Assembly: GCA_018660825.1 (NCBI GenBank)
Contig: JABJJO010000084.1
Coordinates: 1-64,000 of the forward strand
DNA length: 64,000 bases
Source of the DNA: Planctomycetaceae bacterium
Lineage (GTDB): Bacteria > Planctomycetota > Planctomycetia > Pirellulales > Pirellulaceae
Direction: 5' to 3'
The notes below the pieces were generated by a model, which saw only the letters and a program-made list of their open reading frames with translations, searched no databases and was not told the origin of the DNA. Positions 36,803 to 47,323 of this stretch are shown here, in pieces. The translations under genes were made by a program, and so were the position numbers. Each line of letters begins with the position of its first letter. Position 1 is the first letter of the stretch.

Positions 36803-37384
36803 TCATCGCCCAGGGCGGGGACGACCAAGAAAATCGTGAACCGTGCGACTCGGCCTTGCGGATTCATCTTCCGCCATAAACGATGGAAACCAAAAACTAC
36901 TGGTCGTGGTTGATTCTGCCGTGTTCGCTGCCGATGAATTACGGGAGCCGGTCGGAGGTCGATGAACCAACGGCGGCGGCTTATCGTAGAACGGATTCAA
37001 GAAATTTACCGTCTTGTTTATATTCCTCTTGGTCGTACGGTGCAACTTGCTCAAACCAGCAGGAATATCTTCCGGAGTTGGCAGTTCAATCCACTCCGGC
37101 ACGAAGTCAACTTCCGGAATTTTAACGGTCGCCCATTTCGGCCACGTAGGCAGCCGCATGTCGGTTTTAGTAAAAACATTGAGCGGATTCAACTTATTAA
37201 GAGACCATTTCTGTTGAGCCACAACCCGACTTGAACTCAATAGCATCACGACGGCAAGCACAATTACCATAATCAATACGCGGCCAACGGTACGACGAAT
37301 GACGAACCTGTTGCAGCAAACCATTTGTGGACTGTGCGTTATGATTTGTCGTTTGATTTGTTTATTGAATATATTGGTGGCCAT
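36803..37384 (-). CDS. Membrane-anchored protein of unknown function
   Basis: 193 residues. One hydrophobic segment at about residues 33-52 (GRVLIMVIVLAVVMLLSSS) follows a basic N-terminus, so the rest is probably periplasmic. The soluble part is proline-rich (PEWIELPTPEDIPAGLSKLH, FYDKPPPLVHRPP) and ends in a basic tail. An ATG at 37324 (MVCCNRF...) is an alternative start. No family is recognised. It is convergent with efpL and divergent from selB. Confidence 0.6.
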   Translation of the reverse strand: MATNIFNKQIKRQIITHSPQMVCCNRFVIRRTVGRVLIMVIVLAVVMLLSSSRVVAQQKWSLNKLNPLNVFTKTDMRLPTWPKWATVKIPEVDFVPEWIELPTPEDIPAGLSKLHRTTKRNINKTVNFLNPFYDKPPPLVHRPPTGSRNSSAANTAESTTTSSFWFPSFMAEDESARPSRTVHDFLGRPRPGR

Positions 37385-37525
37385 TAATCAGTAATAACAA
37401 AGGACTGCTGGTATCTACGACAGTGTAACTAAGAACACATTTTCAAGCTGTGACTAACCCATCGGTTCAAACTGTCGCAGATACTCATGATTGTGTCCAG
37501 AGCGAATAAGCGTAAACTAGTGTAT

Positions 37526-39517
37526 ATGAATGAGTCCACCACAACCGCCGATTCACCTTCCAATGAGATCGCATTAATCCTTGGGACTGCTGGTCATATT
37601 GATCATGGAAAAACTGCTTTAATCCACGCGCTCACAGGGAAAAACACCGATCAGCTTCCAGAAGAAAAAAAACGCGGAATTACGATCGAACTCGGATTTG
37701 CTCAACTGCATCTAGAACCATTCAAATTAGGCATCGTTGACGTTCCCGGGCACGAAAAATTCGTTCGCAACATGCTCTCGGGGGCAACCGGCTTAGATTT
37801 AGCAATGCTAATCGTAGCGGCCGATGATTCCGTAAAACCTCAAACACTGGAACACCTCGAAATCCTACGATACCTCGATATTGCAGCAGGCATTATCGTG
37901 ATCACCAAAACGGACCTGGTGGATGACGATCTCTTGGAACTCGTCGAGGAAGAAATTCGTGAGATTTGCAAAAACACTTTCCTACAAGACGCCCCCATTG
38001 TTCATACCAGCGCACATACTGGCGCCGGAATTGATGAACTCAAACAAACACTCCGACAACAATGTCAGAGCATTGCTGATCGTCAATTAAACAAACAATC
38101 CGAGATGTTTCGATTAGCCATCGACAGAAGCTTCACACTCGAGGGCCACGGAACGATTGTCACAGGTAGCGTCATCAGTGGTCAATTGAATATTGACGAT
38201 CAGGTTACACTCGAACCAAGCGGTGATGTTGTCCGCGTTCGCAGTCTACAAAACCACGACCATTCGGTGGATTCCATCGTCCGGGGAGAACGCGCTGCGA
38301 TCAATCTAGCAGGCGTTAAACCCCATCAAATTTACCGAGGCATGGAATTAGCATCCGCTGGTTTTCTTAAACCATACAAATTGCTGTCAGTATCACTTAC
38401 AGTTTCCGATTCGGCACAGCACCCTATAAAAAACCACAGTCGCATGCAATTACACATTGGCACGGCTAACATCCCTCTGTCCGTCAAACTGCTGGACACT
38501 GAAGTGCTTTTCCCCGGTGAATCCGGACTGGCCCAACTCGCTTTAGACCACCAAGTCGTTTGCACTTGGAACCAACCTTTTGTTCTGCGACTTGAATCGC
38601 CCGTAACAACCATTGCCGGTGGCAGAATCCTACAACCAAGAGCTAAGCGAATCGTGTTTGACGACCAAGAAAGTCTGCAATTCCTAGGTCAACTTACGGC
38701 AGCAAATCCGGACATCACACGAATTGAAGCGGCTATCTTCCTCGAAGGGTTACCCCCAACCAAAACCGATGCGTTGGAGCTTTTGACGGGAGTTGCTGAC
38801 ACGGATCAACTGGTCTTACAACTACTTGAATCTGGTGCGGTATTTGATTATCCCCATTCGGCAACCGGTAGTAACAATAGACTCAATCTTGTTCATCCAA
38901 TTGCGCTTCGTAGAATCTGGTGCCGAGTCCAGAATATTTTGCAAAAAGAACATGACCGAAACCCACTGAAAACAACTCTTGCTCTGACGCCGCTGAAGAC
39001 TAGGCTTGCTTACCTTGGTACGGAACATCAAATAAATCAAGTTTTTTCACATTTCCAGCGAGAGGGACATCTGACTTTGCATAGCGGCAACGTCACGTTA
39101 AAGGGGCAGGGACCTCAACTCACAAAAAACGAACGAAAACTGCTCGAAGCAACAGTGCAGCAAATTCGTCAGGCAGGTCTTAATACGATGCTTGTTAAAG
39201 AAATTGAGAGTCAGGCAGGAGCTCAAAAATCGGCGGTCGCGCAACTACTACAAGTTGCTGTGGCTAATAATGAATTAGTCGAAATATCGCCTACCTACTT
39301 TATCCACTCAGATGTCTTGCAGGAAACTAAACAACAGCTGCAAAATCAACTAGTTCCCCATAAATCTTATACGATATCCGAAATCCGCAGCATTCTCGAT
39401 ACCACTCGAAAATACGCCATCCCTTTGTGCGAATATTTCGATCGTATCGGTTTTACTATCCGCAATAATGACCAACGACAACTCTGTAGCGAACAACCCT
39501 TGTCGCCACAGAGTTAA
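37526..39517 (+). CDS. selB: Selenocysteine-specific elongation factor SelB
   Basis: 663 residues from the ATG at 37526; an upstream in-frame ATG would add 13 residues. N-terminal GTPase: G1 [15 protein letters not shown]2 region [12 protein letters not shown]3 [13 protein letters not shown]4 ITKTDLV. The [12 protein letters not shown] sequence is specific to SelB-type factors. EF-Tu-like domains II and III follow ([15 protein letters not shown]). The C-terminal about 230 residues form winged helices, which bind the SECIS hairpin in mRNA. It delivers Sec-tRNA-Sec to UGA. It lies 89 bp upstream of selA on the same strand. Confidence 0.97.
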   Translation: MNESTTTADSPSNEIALILGTAGHIDHGKTALIHALTGKNTDQLPEEKKRGITIELGFAQLHLEPFKLGIVDVPGHEKFVRNMLSGATGLDLAMLIVAADDSVKPQTLEHLEILRYLDIAAGIIVITKTDLVDDDLLELVEEEIREICKNTFLQDAPIVHTSAHTGAGIDELKQTLRQQCQSIADRQLNKQSEMFRLAIDRSFTLEGHGTIVTGSVISGQLNIDDQVTLEPSGDVVRVRSLQNHDHSVDSIVRGERAAINLAGVKPHQIYRGMELASAGFLKPYKLLSVSLTVSDSAQHPIKNHSRMQLHIGTANIPLSVKLLDTEVLFPGESGLAQLALDHQVVCTWNQPFVLRLESPVTTIAGGRILQPRAKRIVFDDQESLQFLGQLTAANPDITRIEAAIFLEGLPPTKTDALELLTGVADTDQLVLQLLESGAVFDYPHSATGSNNRLNLVHPIALRRIWCRVQNILQKEHDRNPLKTTLALTPLKTRLAYLGTEHQINQVFSHFQREGHLTLHSGNVTLKGQGPQLTKNERKLLEATVQQIRQAGLNTMLVKEIESQAGAQKSAVAQLLQVAVANNELVEISPTYFIHSDVLQETKQQLQNQLVPHKSYTISEIRSILDTTRKYAIPLCEYFDRIGFTIRNNDQRQLCSEQPLSPQS

Positions 39518-39606
39518 CAATACATGATTAATTTTTAGGTTATAGACCTATCAGTAAATCCGAAAGTGCAACAAAAGAAACTCGTAACCTCTCAATTGCA
39601 ATAAAC

Positions 39607-40995
39607 ATGAATGAACTACTACGACAACTTCCGTCAGTCACCGACATTTTGGCACAAGCTGAGATTCAGGTGTTGCTGCGCAGTATCAGGCAAGAAACGA
39701 TTGTCGCCGCGGCCCGCAATGTGCTTGATTCAATCCGCCGTGACATCCTCGCCCAAAACGACTCGACGCCACCTTCGCTCGATGCAATTACACAGTCAAC
39801 CATCGTAGCCCTCAAACTATATCAAGCGACCACATTAAAGTCTGTGATAAATGCAACGGGGATATTGTTGCATACCGGATTAGGTCGAGCCCCGCTGCCT
39901 GCGGCCGCGTTAGAGGCAATCACCCAGATTGGGCAAGGCTATGCCAGCGTAGAAATAAATCTACCATCAGGTAAACGATCCAATCGCGCCGATGCTGTGG
40001 AAAACAAGCTCTGCCATCTGTTCGGTTGTGAAGCGGCGACTGTCGTCAACAATAATGCCGGAGCCACATTGTTAGCGTTGTCAGCATTAGCTGATGGCAA
40101 GCAAGCGATTGTGTCACGCGGTGAATTAGTCGAAATAGGTGGTAGTTTTCGCATGCCCGATGTGATGAATGCTAGCGGCACTCAGATGTGCGAAGTCGGA
40201 ACAACAAATAAAACTCGAGCGGTAGATTACACTAACGCCATTAATGACAACACTGCCGTATTAATGAAAATCCATTGCAGCAACTATCACATTGCTGGAT
40301 TTAGTGAAAGCGCGACCATTGCCGAATTGGCCGCCGTAGCTCACGACCATGACTTGCTACTCATCGATGACATCGGATCCGGTGCTTTCTTCGACTACAC
40401 AACATTCGGGATTCAACAGGAACCGATGCCAGTTCAGAGCTTGAGAGATGGCGCAGACGTAGTGCTCTTCAGTGGCGATAAATTACTTGGCGGACCCCAA
40501 TGCGGTATCATTATTGGAAAGCAAACCTGCCTTGACCACATTAACAAACACCCATTAATGCGTGCCCTACGTTTGGATAAAACTATCTATGCAGCACTTT
40601 CGGCAACACTAGACATCTATTTAGGTCCTCACCCAGAACAGCACATCCCACTGTTGCAATTGCTCATAGAACCCATGGATCAGTTGCAACAGCGCGCCGA
40701 GACAACTGCCAAGGAGATTCGAATAAATTCATCAGACGAGCTGGCTATTCAGACTGTTTCAGATACGACCTTTTTAGGTGGAGGTAGCGTCCCAGGGCAG
40801 GAAATTGCCACCGTTTGTATTGTACTTGAGCACCAGAGCATTTCGCCAGACGAGATTTCTAGGCGATTACGCACTTGCGAGACGCCACTGCTTGGACGAA
40901 TTCATGATAACCGCTTCACCATCGACTTCCGTAGTGTGTTTGCAACCGAAGATTCCCGCATTGCCAATGCAGTCATTGAAACGCTCAATGCATAG
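39607..40995 (+). CDS. selA: L-seryl-tRNA(Sec) selenium transferase SelA
   Basis: 462 residues, the usual length. Fold-type I PLP enzyme that converts Ser-tRNA-Sec to Sec-tRNA-Sec using selenophosphate. Motifs: INATGILLHTGLGRAPL, VNNNAGATLLAL, VGTTNKTR, IDDIGSGAFFD, and the Schiff-base lysine Lys292 in FSGDKLLGGPQCG. The N-terminal helical domain for tRNA recognition (RQLPSVTDILAQ) is present. It is directly downstream of selB, so they are likely co-transcribed. SelD, which makes selenophosphate, is not in this window. Confidence 0.97.
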   Translation: MNELLRQLPSVTDILAQAEIQVLLRSIRQETIVAAARNVLDSIRRDILAQNDSTPPSLDAITQSTIVALKLYQATTLKSVINATGILLHTGLGRAPLPAAALEAITQIGQGYASVEINLPSGKRSNRADAVENKLCHLFGCEAATVVNNNAGATLLALSALADGKQAIVSRGELVEIGGSFRMPDVMNASGTQMCEVGTTNKTRAVDYTNAINDNTAVLMKIHCSNYHIAGFSESATIAELAAVAHDHDLLLIDDIGSGAFFDYTTFGIQQEPMPVQSLRDGADVVLFSGDKLLGGPQCGIIIGKQTCLDHINKHPLMRALRLDKTIYAALSATLDIYLGPHPEQHIPLLQLLIEPMDQLQQRAETTAKEIRINSSDELAIQTVSDTTFLGGGSVPGQEIATVCIVLEHQSISPDEISRRLRTCETPLLGRIHDNRFTIDFRSVFATEDSRIANAVIETLNA

Positions 40996-41208
40996 CCGTT
41001 TCGACCGTTAAACCTGCTGTTTTCTCCACCCCACCGGTCGATTCTAGTCATTTTGAGTGCTATTTCGTCTCATTAACACTCGCATTTCCCCCCAACCTTG
41101 GATAAAATGCAATATCATTTAATATCTAGGACGAAATGCATCTATTATCTTGATGTAAACTCACAGCACGGATTGCTTTTTCCAACCAACGTTTTTCCAA
41201 CTCAATCT

Positions 41209-42012
41209 GTGATTCCAAAAATACGTTTTCTATATATCGCTAGCTGCCTGCTGCTTTTCTTGCCATCGCAAAGTGACGCACAAGAATGGGTTCGCGCGCG
41301 TGAGCATCATGCTTGGGCTCGATTTGAAGTACATAGCTGGAAAACAACTAAGATTCTCACTGACTTGATCGACGATGCAGGCAATATTACATCCACTGTT
41401 CGCCGAGAGACCACGACCCGACTACTCGAAACCGAACTCGATCGGTACATACTCGAAGTTGAGTCAACCGTACAAATTGGGGAACAAAAAGTCAATCATA
41501 GCAATCAAAAACTGAAACGTAACATCAACACGCAAGGCGAAGGTTTTGCGGCAGCCGTTGAAAAGGGCACATTGAAGATTGGAGGGAAAGACTTCAATAT
41601 CGATATCCGCGTTGTTACGTTGCATACAAAACAGGGTAAACGCGTTAGTAGAGTCAGTTTTTGCAAGGAAACCACGCCTCATGTACTGAAGCGGACAACC
41701 ACGTATTACGACAAGAAATCAGCACCACTTTACACGACGACGTCCGCTGTCACCGAATTTGGTGTCAAACAGGACGTCTTAGGAGACGCAAAAAATGTCT
41801 GTCGGATTATTACCACCCACAAGCAAAATGGAACGACAACGATTACGGACGAGTTGTACTGTGCCGATATCCCTGGAGGCATCATTGCCCAGAAAATCAT
41901 TGAAACAAATGCTGACGATCAAATTACTCTCCGTACTACGCTGGAATTGACTAATTATGCAATCGGCGTACAAGAGAGTCGCCTCCCTAAAAAAAAACCC
42001 GCTGACAAATAA
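41209..42012 (+). CDS. Secreted protein of unknown function
   Basis: 267 residues from a GTG at 41209, chosen because it begins directly in a signal peptide (IPKIRFLYIASCLLLFLPSQSDAQ). An ATG at 41107 would place 34 unlikely residues in front. The mature protein starts EWVRAREHHAWARFEVHSWK and is beta-rich (TTYYDKKSAPLYTTTSAVTEFGV). It ends in a lysine-rich tail. The family is not recognised. Position between selA and guaB gives no pathway. Confidence 0.62.
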   Translation: MIPKIRFLYIASCLLLFLPSQSDAQEWVRAREHHAWARFEVHSWKTTKILTDLIDDAGNITSTVRRETTTRLLETELDRYILEVESTVQIGEQKVNHSNQKLKRNINTQGEGFAAAVEKGTLKIGGKDFNIDIRVVTLHTKQGKRVSRVSFCKETTPHVLKRTTTYYDKKSAPLYTTTSAVTEFGVKQDVLGDAKNVCRIITTHKQNGTTTITDELYCADIPGGIIAQKIIETNADDQITLRTTLELTNYAIGVQESRLPKKKPADK

Positions 42013-42197
42013 TGCCGCGGCTTCCCACACACAAACCTGCAAAAATCAACCTCTTTTTCCGGCGACCAAGTTGTCAAGATGGCTGAATATAGCCATAATT
42101 TCACTTCCCTTTATGCACTGCGATTCAACTTGTTTAGAATTTCCGCATCACTGGGACCGCATTCGGAACTGCTATTCAGCGAGGCCTGCTTGGACAC

Positions 42198-43667
42198 ATG
42201 GAAAATAAAATAAAGCAAACAGCGATCACGTTTGATGATGTACTGCTCGAACCAGCCTATAGCGAAGTCGTACCCTCGGAAGTCAGTGTTGCGACCCGGT
42301 TAACAAATAATATTTCGCTAAATATACCGCTTATCAGTTCCCCTATGGATACGGTTACTGAGCACGCAATGGCCATTGCCTTGGCGAAGATGGGCGGACT
42401 CGGCATCATTCATAAAAACATGTCGATCGAAAGCCAGACACATGAAGTCAACAAGGTCAAACGAAGTGCGAATGGGATTATTGTCGACCCAATTACACTA
42501 ATACCAGAAGCGACCGTCGGCCAAGCGCGCGAATTGATGGATGAAAACAACGTCTCTGGTGTCCCCATCACGCAACCAGATGGATTGCTCATGGGAATAC
42601 TGACTCGCCGTGACTTGCGATTCTTAGAAGATGTTGATCAAGCAGTTTCAGAGGTCATGACCAAGGACAATCTCGTTACCGCAACAGGGACGGTTTCGCT
42701 TGAACAAGCCGAGCAAATATTGACGACAAAAAAAGTAGAGAAACTACTGTTAGTGGACGATTCATTCAAACTGACCGGTTTGATAACGATTAAAGATATC
42801 GATATGGTCCAACAATATCCCGACGCATCAAAAGACCTACTGGGTCGATTGCGAGTGGGAGCGGCAATCGGTGTGTTTGATTTTGAACGAGCCGAAAGCT
42901 TAATTGACAAGGGCGTTGATGTCTTGACGGTTGATAGCGCTCATGGCCATTCAAAAAACGTTATCGAAACCGTAAAACAGCTGAAAAAACAATGGTCCAT
43001 TGATGTGATCGCCGGCAATATAGCGACGCAGGAAGGTTGCCGAGATCTCATCAAAGCTGGTGCCGACGCCGTGAAAGTCGGGATTGGTCCAGGGTCCATT
43101 TGTACAACTCGAGTCATTTCAGGAATTGGTGTTCCCCAAATAACAGCGGTTTATGAAGCAACGCAAGCCGCAAAAGATAGCAAAACACCTGTAATTGCCG
43201 ACGGTGGTATACGTTTTTCCGGTGATATCACCAAAGCAATCGCGGCTGGAGCGAATTCTGTCATGATTGGTGGACTTTTTGCAGGACTTTCCGAAAGTCC
43301 CGGACGATTAATCCTCTACCAAGGTAGAACTTTTAAGGCCTACCGTGGCATGGGCTCTATGGGAGCCATGGTTCAAGGATCCAGTGAACGCTACCGTCAA
43401 AGCGGTAACGGCAAGCTTGTTCCCGAAGGAGTAGAAGGTCGTGTTCCTTTTAAAGGCGATTTGGCAGACTTTGTCTATCAACTCGTGGGAGGCCTTCGTG
43501 CCGGAATGGGTTATTGCGGCACTGCAACAATTGAAGATTTACGCACTGATGCACGATTTATTCGCGTGACAGCTGCTAGCACACGTGAGAGTCATCCCCA
43601 TGACATTGCCATTACGCATGAAGCCCCAAATTACAGTCCGGACCAATCGGCCACTAACGACGGATAA
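42198..43667 (+). CDS. guaB: Inosine-5'-monophosphate dehydrogenase
   Basis: 489 residues. TIM barrel with the catalytic cysteine in [15 protein letters not shown], the flap region [10 protein letters not shown], and two CBS domains (about residues 95-205, e.g. [17 protein letters not shown]) that bind regulatory nucleotides. It oxidises IMP to XMP with NAD+, the committed step to GMP; guaA is at 30618. The C-terminus is overlapped slightly by or adjacent to the next gene. Confidence 0.98.
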   Translation: MENKIKQTAITFDDVLLEPAYSEVVPSEVSVATRLTNNISLNIPLISSPMDTVTEHAMAIALAKMGGLGIIHKNMSIESQTHEVNKVKRSANGIIVDPITLIPEATVGQARELMDENNVSGVPITQPDGLLMGILTRRDLRFLEDVDQAVSEVMTKDNLVTATGTVSLEQAEQILTTKKVEKLLLVDDSFKLTGLITIKDIDMVQQYPDASKDLLGRLRVGAAIGVFDFERAESLIDKGVDVLTVDSAHGHSKNVIETVKQLKKQWSIDVIAGNIATQEGCRDLIKAGADAVKVGIGPGSICTTRVISGIGVPQITAVYEATQAAKDSKTPVIADGGIRFSGDITKAIAAGANSVMIGGLFAGLSESPGRLILYQGRTFKAYRGMGSMGAMVQGSSERYRQSGNGKLVPEGVEGRVPFKGDLADFVYQLVGGLRAGMGYCGTATIEDLRTDARFIRVTAASTRESHPHDIAITHEAPNYSPDQSATNDG

Positions 43668-45051
43668 GTTTCAATTATTACACCACTGGCTGAGATCCCG
43701 CCGAGTACTCTTTAGCATCTTAACCCTTCTTTTCGCCGCCCCACTTGTTGCAGCGGAACCAATTCGAATCGTAACATCTTCTGTCACGAAATCTGCTCCC
43801 ATTACGGTCGTGACGGTGACAACAAACTTGCCAACCCCCGCGAAACGAGGGACCCCGGCAGTAGTCACTGCACAACCACACACGACAACTATTCGTTCAA
43901 TTCGCACGATAAAGATCGCTCCAACCAAAAATCCAATACGGCTAACAACACTAGAAACAACTCAGAACGTTGCCGCACCACAAGTGATCAACAATCCACC
44001 GTCAACGTTAAAAGAGTTCAAAGCAAGTGCCGGCGAAGTGGTTTCCCAAGAGCTAAATCCTCCCCAAATAGCACCTGTTAACTCTACAAATTTATTTCCA
44101 CTTGTACCTGACGCAGTCCCATCAACTTCCAACTTAGATGTCGCCATTGCACCTAATAGCAACTCTCAATCAACAGAAAACCCAACAGTAGTTTCCGCTG
44201 CCCTAAAACTCGCCGTACCCTTAGTGGCCAATGTCACTCCCGACCCTGCCAGCATTGCTACGAAACAACCCGCCTCTGCGCCGCCACAGCTCGCACTGGC
44301 ACCGCCGGTACCACTTGCACCTATACCAGTACTTGGGCAAGGTGCCGGAGAAAAAGCGCCACTACAAACTCTAGTCGCAATTCTTAATTGCGGCTCACCC
44401 GACTGTGAACAAGCAGCTCAGCGACTAAAGCCCACCCCCTTATCGGACATCTCATTAGACATCGCGCCTACCTTTAAGCCAAATCTGGACAACAAGCCGG
44501 TCAAGTTACAAGCCGAAGTCCGAGATTGGACCAACCGCCAGGGCAAAATTATCGCATCTGGCCAACTAGCAGATTACACTTTCAGCAAGATCGAAATCAA
44601 ACTTACAAACGGTACCATCACTAAAATCCCCATGACGGACCTGAGCGTCGACGATGCCTGTTACGTAGCGGATACCTGGGGTTTCCCAAAACAGTGTCGT
44701 ATTGGATTGGATACCTACGATTTGCGCAATTGGGAACCCATCAAGTTCACGTGGAAAGCTTCCGCTCTCACCCAAAAACCACTTTACTTTGAAGACGTAC
44801 AACTGGAACGCTATGGTCACACAATGGGGCCTTGGTTACAACCGGCAAGATCCGGAGCACACTTCTTTTTGAACATCGCTGTGCTCCCATATCGCATGGG
44901 AATCCATCCTTGGAACGAGTGTCAATATTCATTGGGCTACTACCGTCCGGGGTCACTAGCTCCTCGTCAGCTTCCCGCCTTTCCGCTCAACGCAAAAGCT
45001 TCTTTGTGGCAAGCTGGTGCAATAATTGGAGGTGTCTACCTCATTCCATAG
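43618..45051 (+). CDS. Secreted proline-rich protein of unknown function
   Basis: 477 residues if the ATG at 43618 is used; it overlaps guaB by 50 bp. GTG 43585 and ATG 43600 are alternatives. A signal peptide ([20 protein letters not shown]) sits about 30 residues from this start, long for an N-region. A central low-complexity part is rich in Pro, Thr and Ala ([16 protein letters not shown]). The C-terminal half ([34 protein letters not shown]) resembles a short SH3-like/SHD1-type domain. A SHD1-type segment at about residues 300-345 is inferred from pattern only. The last part is compact and aromatic. The function is unknown. Confidence 0.66.
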   Translation: MKPQITVRTNRPLTTDKFQLLHHWLRSRRVLFSILTLLFAAPLVAAEPIRIVTSSVTKSAPITVVTVTTNLPTPAKRGTPAVVTAQPHTTTIRSIRTIKIAPTKNPIRLTTLETTQNVAAPQVINNPPSTLKEFKASAGEVVSQELNPPQIAPVNSTNLFPLVPDAVPSTSNLDVAIAPNSNSQSTENPTVVSAALKLAVPLVANVTPDPASIATKQPASAPPQLALAPPVPLAPIPVLGQGAGEKAPLQTLVAILNCGSPDCEQAAQRLKPTPLSDISLDIAPTFKPNLDNKPVKLQAEVRDWTNRQGKIIASGQLADYTFSKIEIKLTNGTITKIPMTDLSVDDACYVADTWGFPKQCRIGLDTYDLRNWEPIKFTWKASALTQKPLYFEDVQLERYGHTMGPWLQPARSGAHFFLNIAVLPYRMGIHPWNECQYSLGYYRPGSLAPRQLPAFPLNAKASLWQAGAIIGGVYLIP

Positions 45052-45154
45052 TTTGACATCCTATTTTCAATCGCTTTCCCGTTCTCCTTGAATTGCATGT
45101 ATTACATGACGGGTCAGTAATAACTGCGAAGCAGCAACCGGGAGCGATTGGCTC

Positions 45155-45192
45155 AGGCGTCCAGATCCACTTAGGGTCTGAGACGCCTTTGT
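45155..45192 (+). terminator. Intrinsic terminator after the proline-rich protein gene
   Basis: AGGCGTC (45155-45161) pairs with GACGCCT (45182-45188); CAGA and TCTG extend the stem inside a bulged A. TTTGTGTTT follows on the plus strand. Confidence 0.65.
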
Positions 45193-45263
45193 GTTTCTAT
45201 TGGACTTACCAAATTCCGCCGCCAAAAGGGACAAGCCAGACAGCCAGTCCATTGAGCTGTATC

Positions 45264-46196
45264 CTACTCTGCAGCGACCATCGGCGGGTCATATTCGAAT
45301 TCACGCCAAGTGACCGCCCGTCGCAGCGGTTCGATCCTCAAAACCACATGCCCATTCTGAAAAACCCGGACCGTACCGTTTGATTGGCTCACGACCACGG
45401 CAATCGCTTTCGTTGTGCGAGTAATCGAGGCGGCCGCCCAGTGACGTGCACCGAGTCCTTTAGATAGAGTAATACTCGCCGCCTTGACCTGTATGATTTG
45501 ACAACATTTCTCAACGACGCCATCGCTTCCCACAACAAATGCGCCGTCGAGCAACGCGATTTCTTTGATCGCATCACGAGTTCGCGCGTCCTTTATGTTG
45601 CGATCCGTTTTGCCGTAGCCTTTCACTGGATCAAACCCAGCCGTGGAGCTATACTCCAGCACTTGTCGAATGCACCCAACAATAAACAACGTCCCCACAG
45701 GGTTCCCCTCGCGACCCTCATGCCCAATCTCGACCGCTAAGTCCACAACGGATTTAAGTGTTTCTAGGGGAACACTAGTTTCCAATTGTCGCAAATCCCG
45801 AGCGGTTAGTTTCCCTAAGTGCTCGCCGAGTTGGAGGACGGATATACTGTCGATTCCCTTAGAATCAAAACCGCTATACAACGCAACCACTTGTGCTCCC
45901 GCGTCAAGCACATCATTGGCAACACATTCTAACAATGCATTTTCCATGCGTTGGTGCACCGGACTTTCATCCGCTTCCAAAACAACGGGTGTCAAACCAA
46001 ATTCCTCGGCACCCTCTAAATCCTCCGCACTTTGAGAAACACAAAGAATGAGTTTGTACTGTCCAACTTTACGAATAGATTTCCAATCCGCCGGTCCATC
46101 TAGCATCAACATCAAGGCATCCGCCTTCAGGGCTAGACGTAACTTCGCCGCATTCTTGTAGATCGAGACGAAGGGATCGCGAAACTTGGACGGCAT
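45264..46196 (-). CDS. Putative diadenylate cyclase (DisA_N domain, c-di-AMP synthase)
   Basis: 310 residues. The C-terminal third contains the diadenylate cyclase motifs: DGAFVVGSDG at residues 217-226 and GARHWAAASI with RHW at 251-253, then TKAIAVVVSQSNGTVRVFQNG, the characteristic beta-strand pair. The usual second motif is RHRAA; here the third residue is Trp, which may affect ATP binding. The N-terminal about 200 residues form a separate domain. The arrangement, N-terminal domain then DAC domain, recalls archaeal DacZ-type enzymes more than DisA or CdaA. No membrane segment is seen. Two ATP would give c-di-AMP, a second messenger for osmotic and envelope control. Confidence 0.78.
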   Translation of the reverse strand: MPSKFRDPFVSIYKNAAKLRLALKADALMLMLDGPADWKSIRKVGQYKLILCVSQSAEDLEGAEEFGLTPVVLEADESPVHQRMENALLECVANDVLDAGAQVVALYSGFDSKGIDSISVLQLGEHLGKLTARDLRQLETSVPLETLKSVVDLAVEIGHEGREGNPVGTLFIVGCIRQVLEYSSTAGFDPVKGYGKTDRNIKDARTRDAIKEIALLDGAFVVGSDGVVEKCCQIIQVKAASITLSKGLGARHWAAASITRTTKAIAVVVSQSNGTVRVFQNGHVVLRIEPLRRAVTWREFEYDPPMVAAE

Positions 46197-46402
46197 TTAC
46201 GGTTGACTTGCTCTTATTTAAACGCGATGAACATACTGCCACTTAACGTTACGCAAAACTGTATTGGTTTTATTTTTTGCTCGAAAAAAACGGCTGGCAG
46301 ACGAGCAATGTCTCCATATACTAATCGGAAAGTTCGCTTGTGAGCAATCCCATTTCAAAAGCATTGAAATACACGTCCAACATCAAGAATTCCGATATCC
46401 TT

Positions 46403-47128
46403 TTAGCGAAACAAATTCGCAGGGTTGAGCATGTCAGCAATGTTTTCCTTGCCGTCATAGATCACCTCTGGACGTTCACCTTGGGTCCATGCTATCCAAG
46501 CTCTAGGATCTTCTCCCCAGTCCTCACCGCTGAATTTTCGAAACCCTTGAATTGCCGCAAATTGGATAGCAGGATCACGATCGGAAAGCGCTTTAACAAG
46601 CACTGCGTAAACCTGCTCTCCCTTAAAGTTTCCCATTGCCTGGATCGCTGCCACGCGCACATCAACCTCAGTGTCACTCCTCCATGTCTCGAGTAACAAT
46701 TTAAATGCGCGGTCCGTTTGGCGTTTACTCCATGCCTGACAAGCAATTACGCGAATATCAGCATCCTCGTCAGTTAGTGCTGATTCCAAACCAACTTCAG
46801 CTTCAACTACGGGAAATGCGACCAATGTCCGCACCATTTCACGCCGTACCACAGGTACTCGTTCCTGTTTTATCTGCGACGATAAGGCGGTTGCATGTAA
46901 TACTTGTTTATTGCGTGACATCCCTGCTGCATTTTCCCGTAAATCAACAAGGTCGCGGTGTTTGTCATTCCACGTCGTCATGTACTTATCATCATCTTGC
47001 CACTCAGAATACGACGTTGTTGGGTTGATGGAATTCCAATTAAAGGGAGCCAGTTGTTGGCACCCCGTTGCGCACAATAACCCTATAATCACAAAGGAAA
47101 ACCGAGGCCATAATAATCCGTGGTGCAT
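46403..47128 (-). CDS. HEAT-repeat lipoprotein
   Basis: 241 residues with a signal peptide ending in LLCATGC, a lipobox-like motif, so lipid attachment is likely. The mature part has repeats of HEAT/armadillo type (VRREMVRTLVAFP, ADIRVIACQAWSKRQ, VDVRVAAIQAMGNF, PAIQFAAIQGFRKF), about 35 residues each, forming a helical solenoid for protein binding. It ends in the EDPRAW-type tail seen in several planctomycete members. The partner is unknown. It is divergent from the methyltransferase gene. Confidence 0.8.
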   Translation of the reverse strand: MHHGLLWPRFSFVIIGLLCATGCQQLAPFNWNSINPTTSYSEWQDDDKYMTTWNDKHRDLVDLRENAAGMSRNKQVLHATALSSQIKQERVPVVRREMVRTLVAFPVVEAEVGLESALTDEDADIRVIACQAWSKRQTDRAFKLLLETWRSDTEVDVRVAAIQAMGNFKGEQVYAVLVKALSDRDPAIQFAAIQGFRKFSGEDWGEDPRAWIAWTQGERPEVIYDGKENIADMLNPANLFR

Positions 47129-47323
47129 GTAGTTGTCCCTATAACGCCCGCGTCAACTAAATCAAACTCACTCTTTCTACAGTGTTCAGCGGGAAATGTA
47201 GCAAAACTAACCCTAGTGGGTCAACCTCCATTGCGGCACACCCGCAGCGGACAATGATTGTTGTAAGCTTGATCAACACCCGAAAGATACACTCCAACTA
47301 CTCCTCACAAGACGAATCAAACG

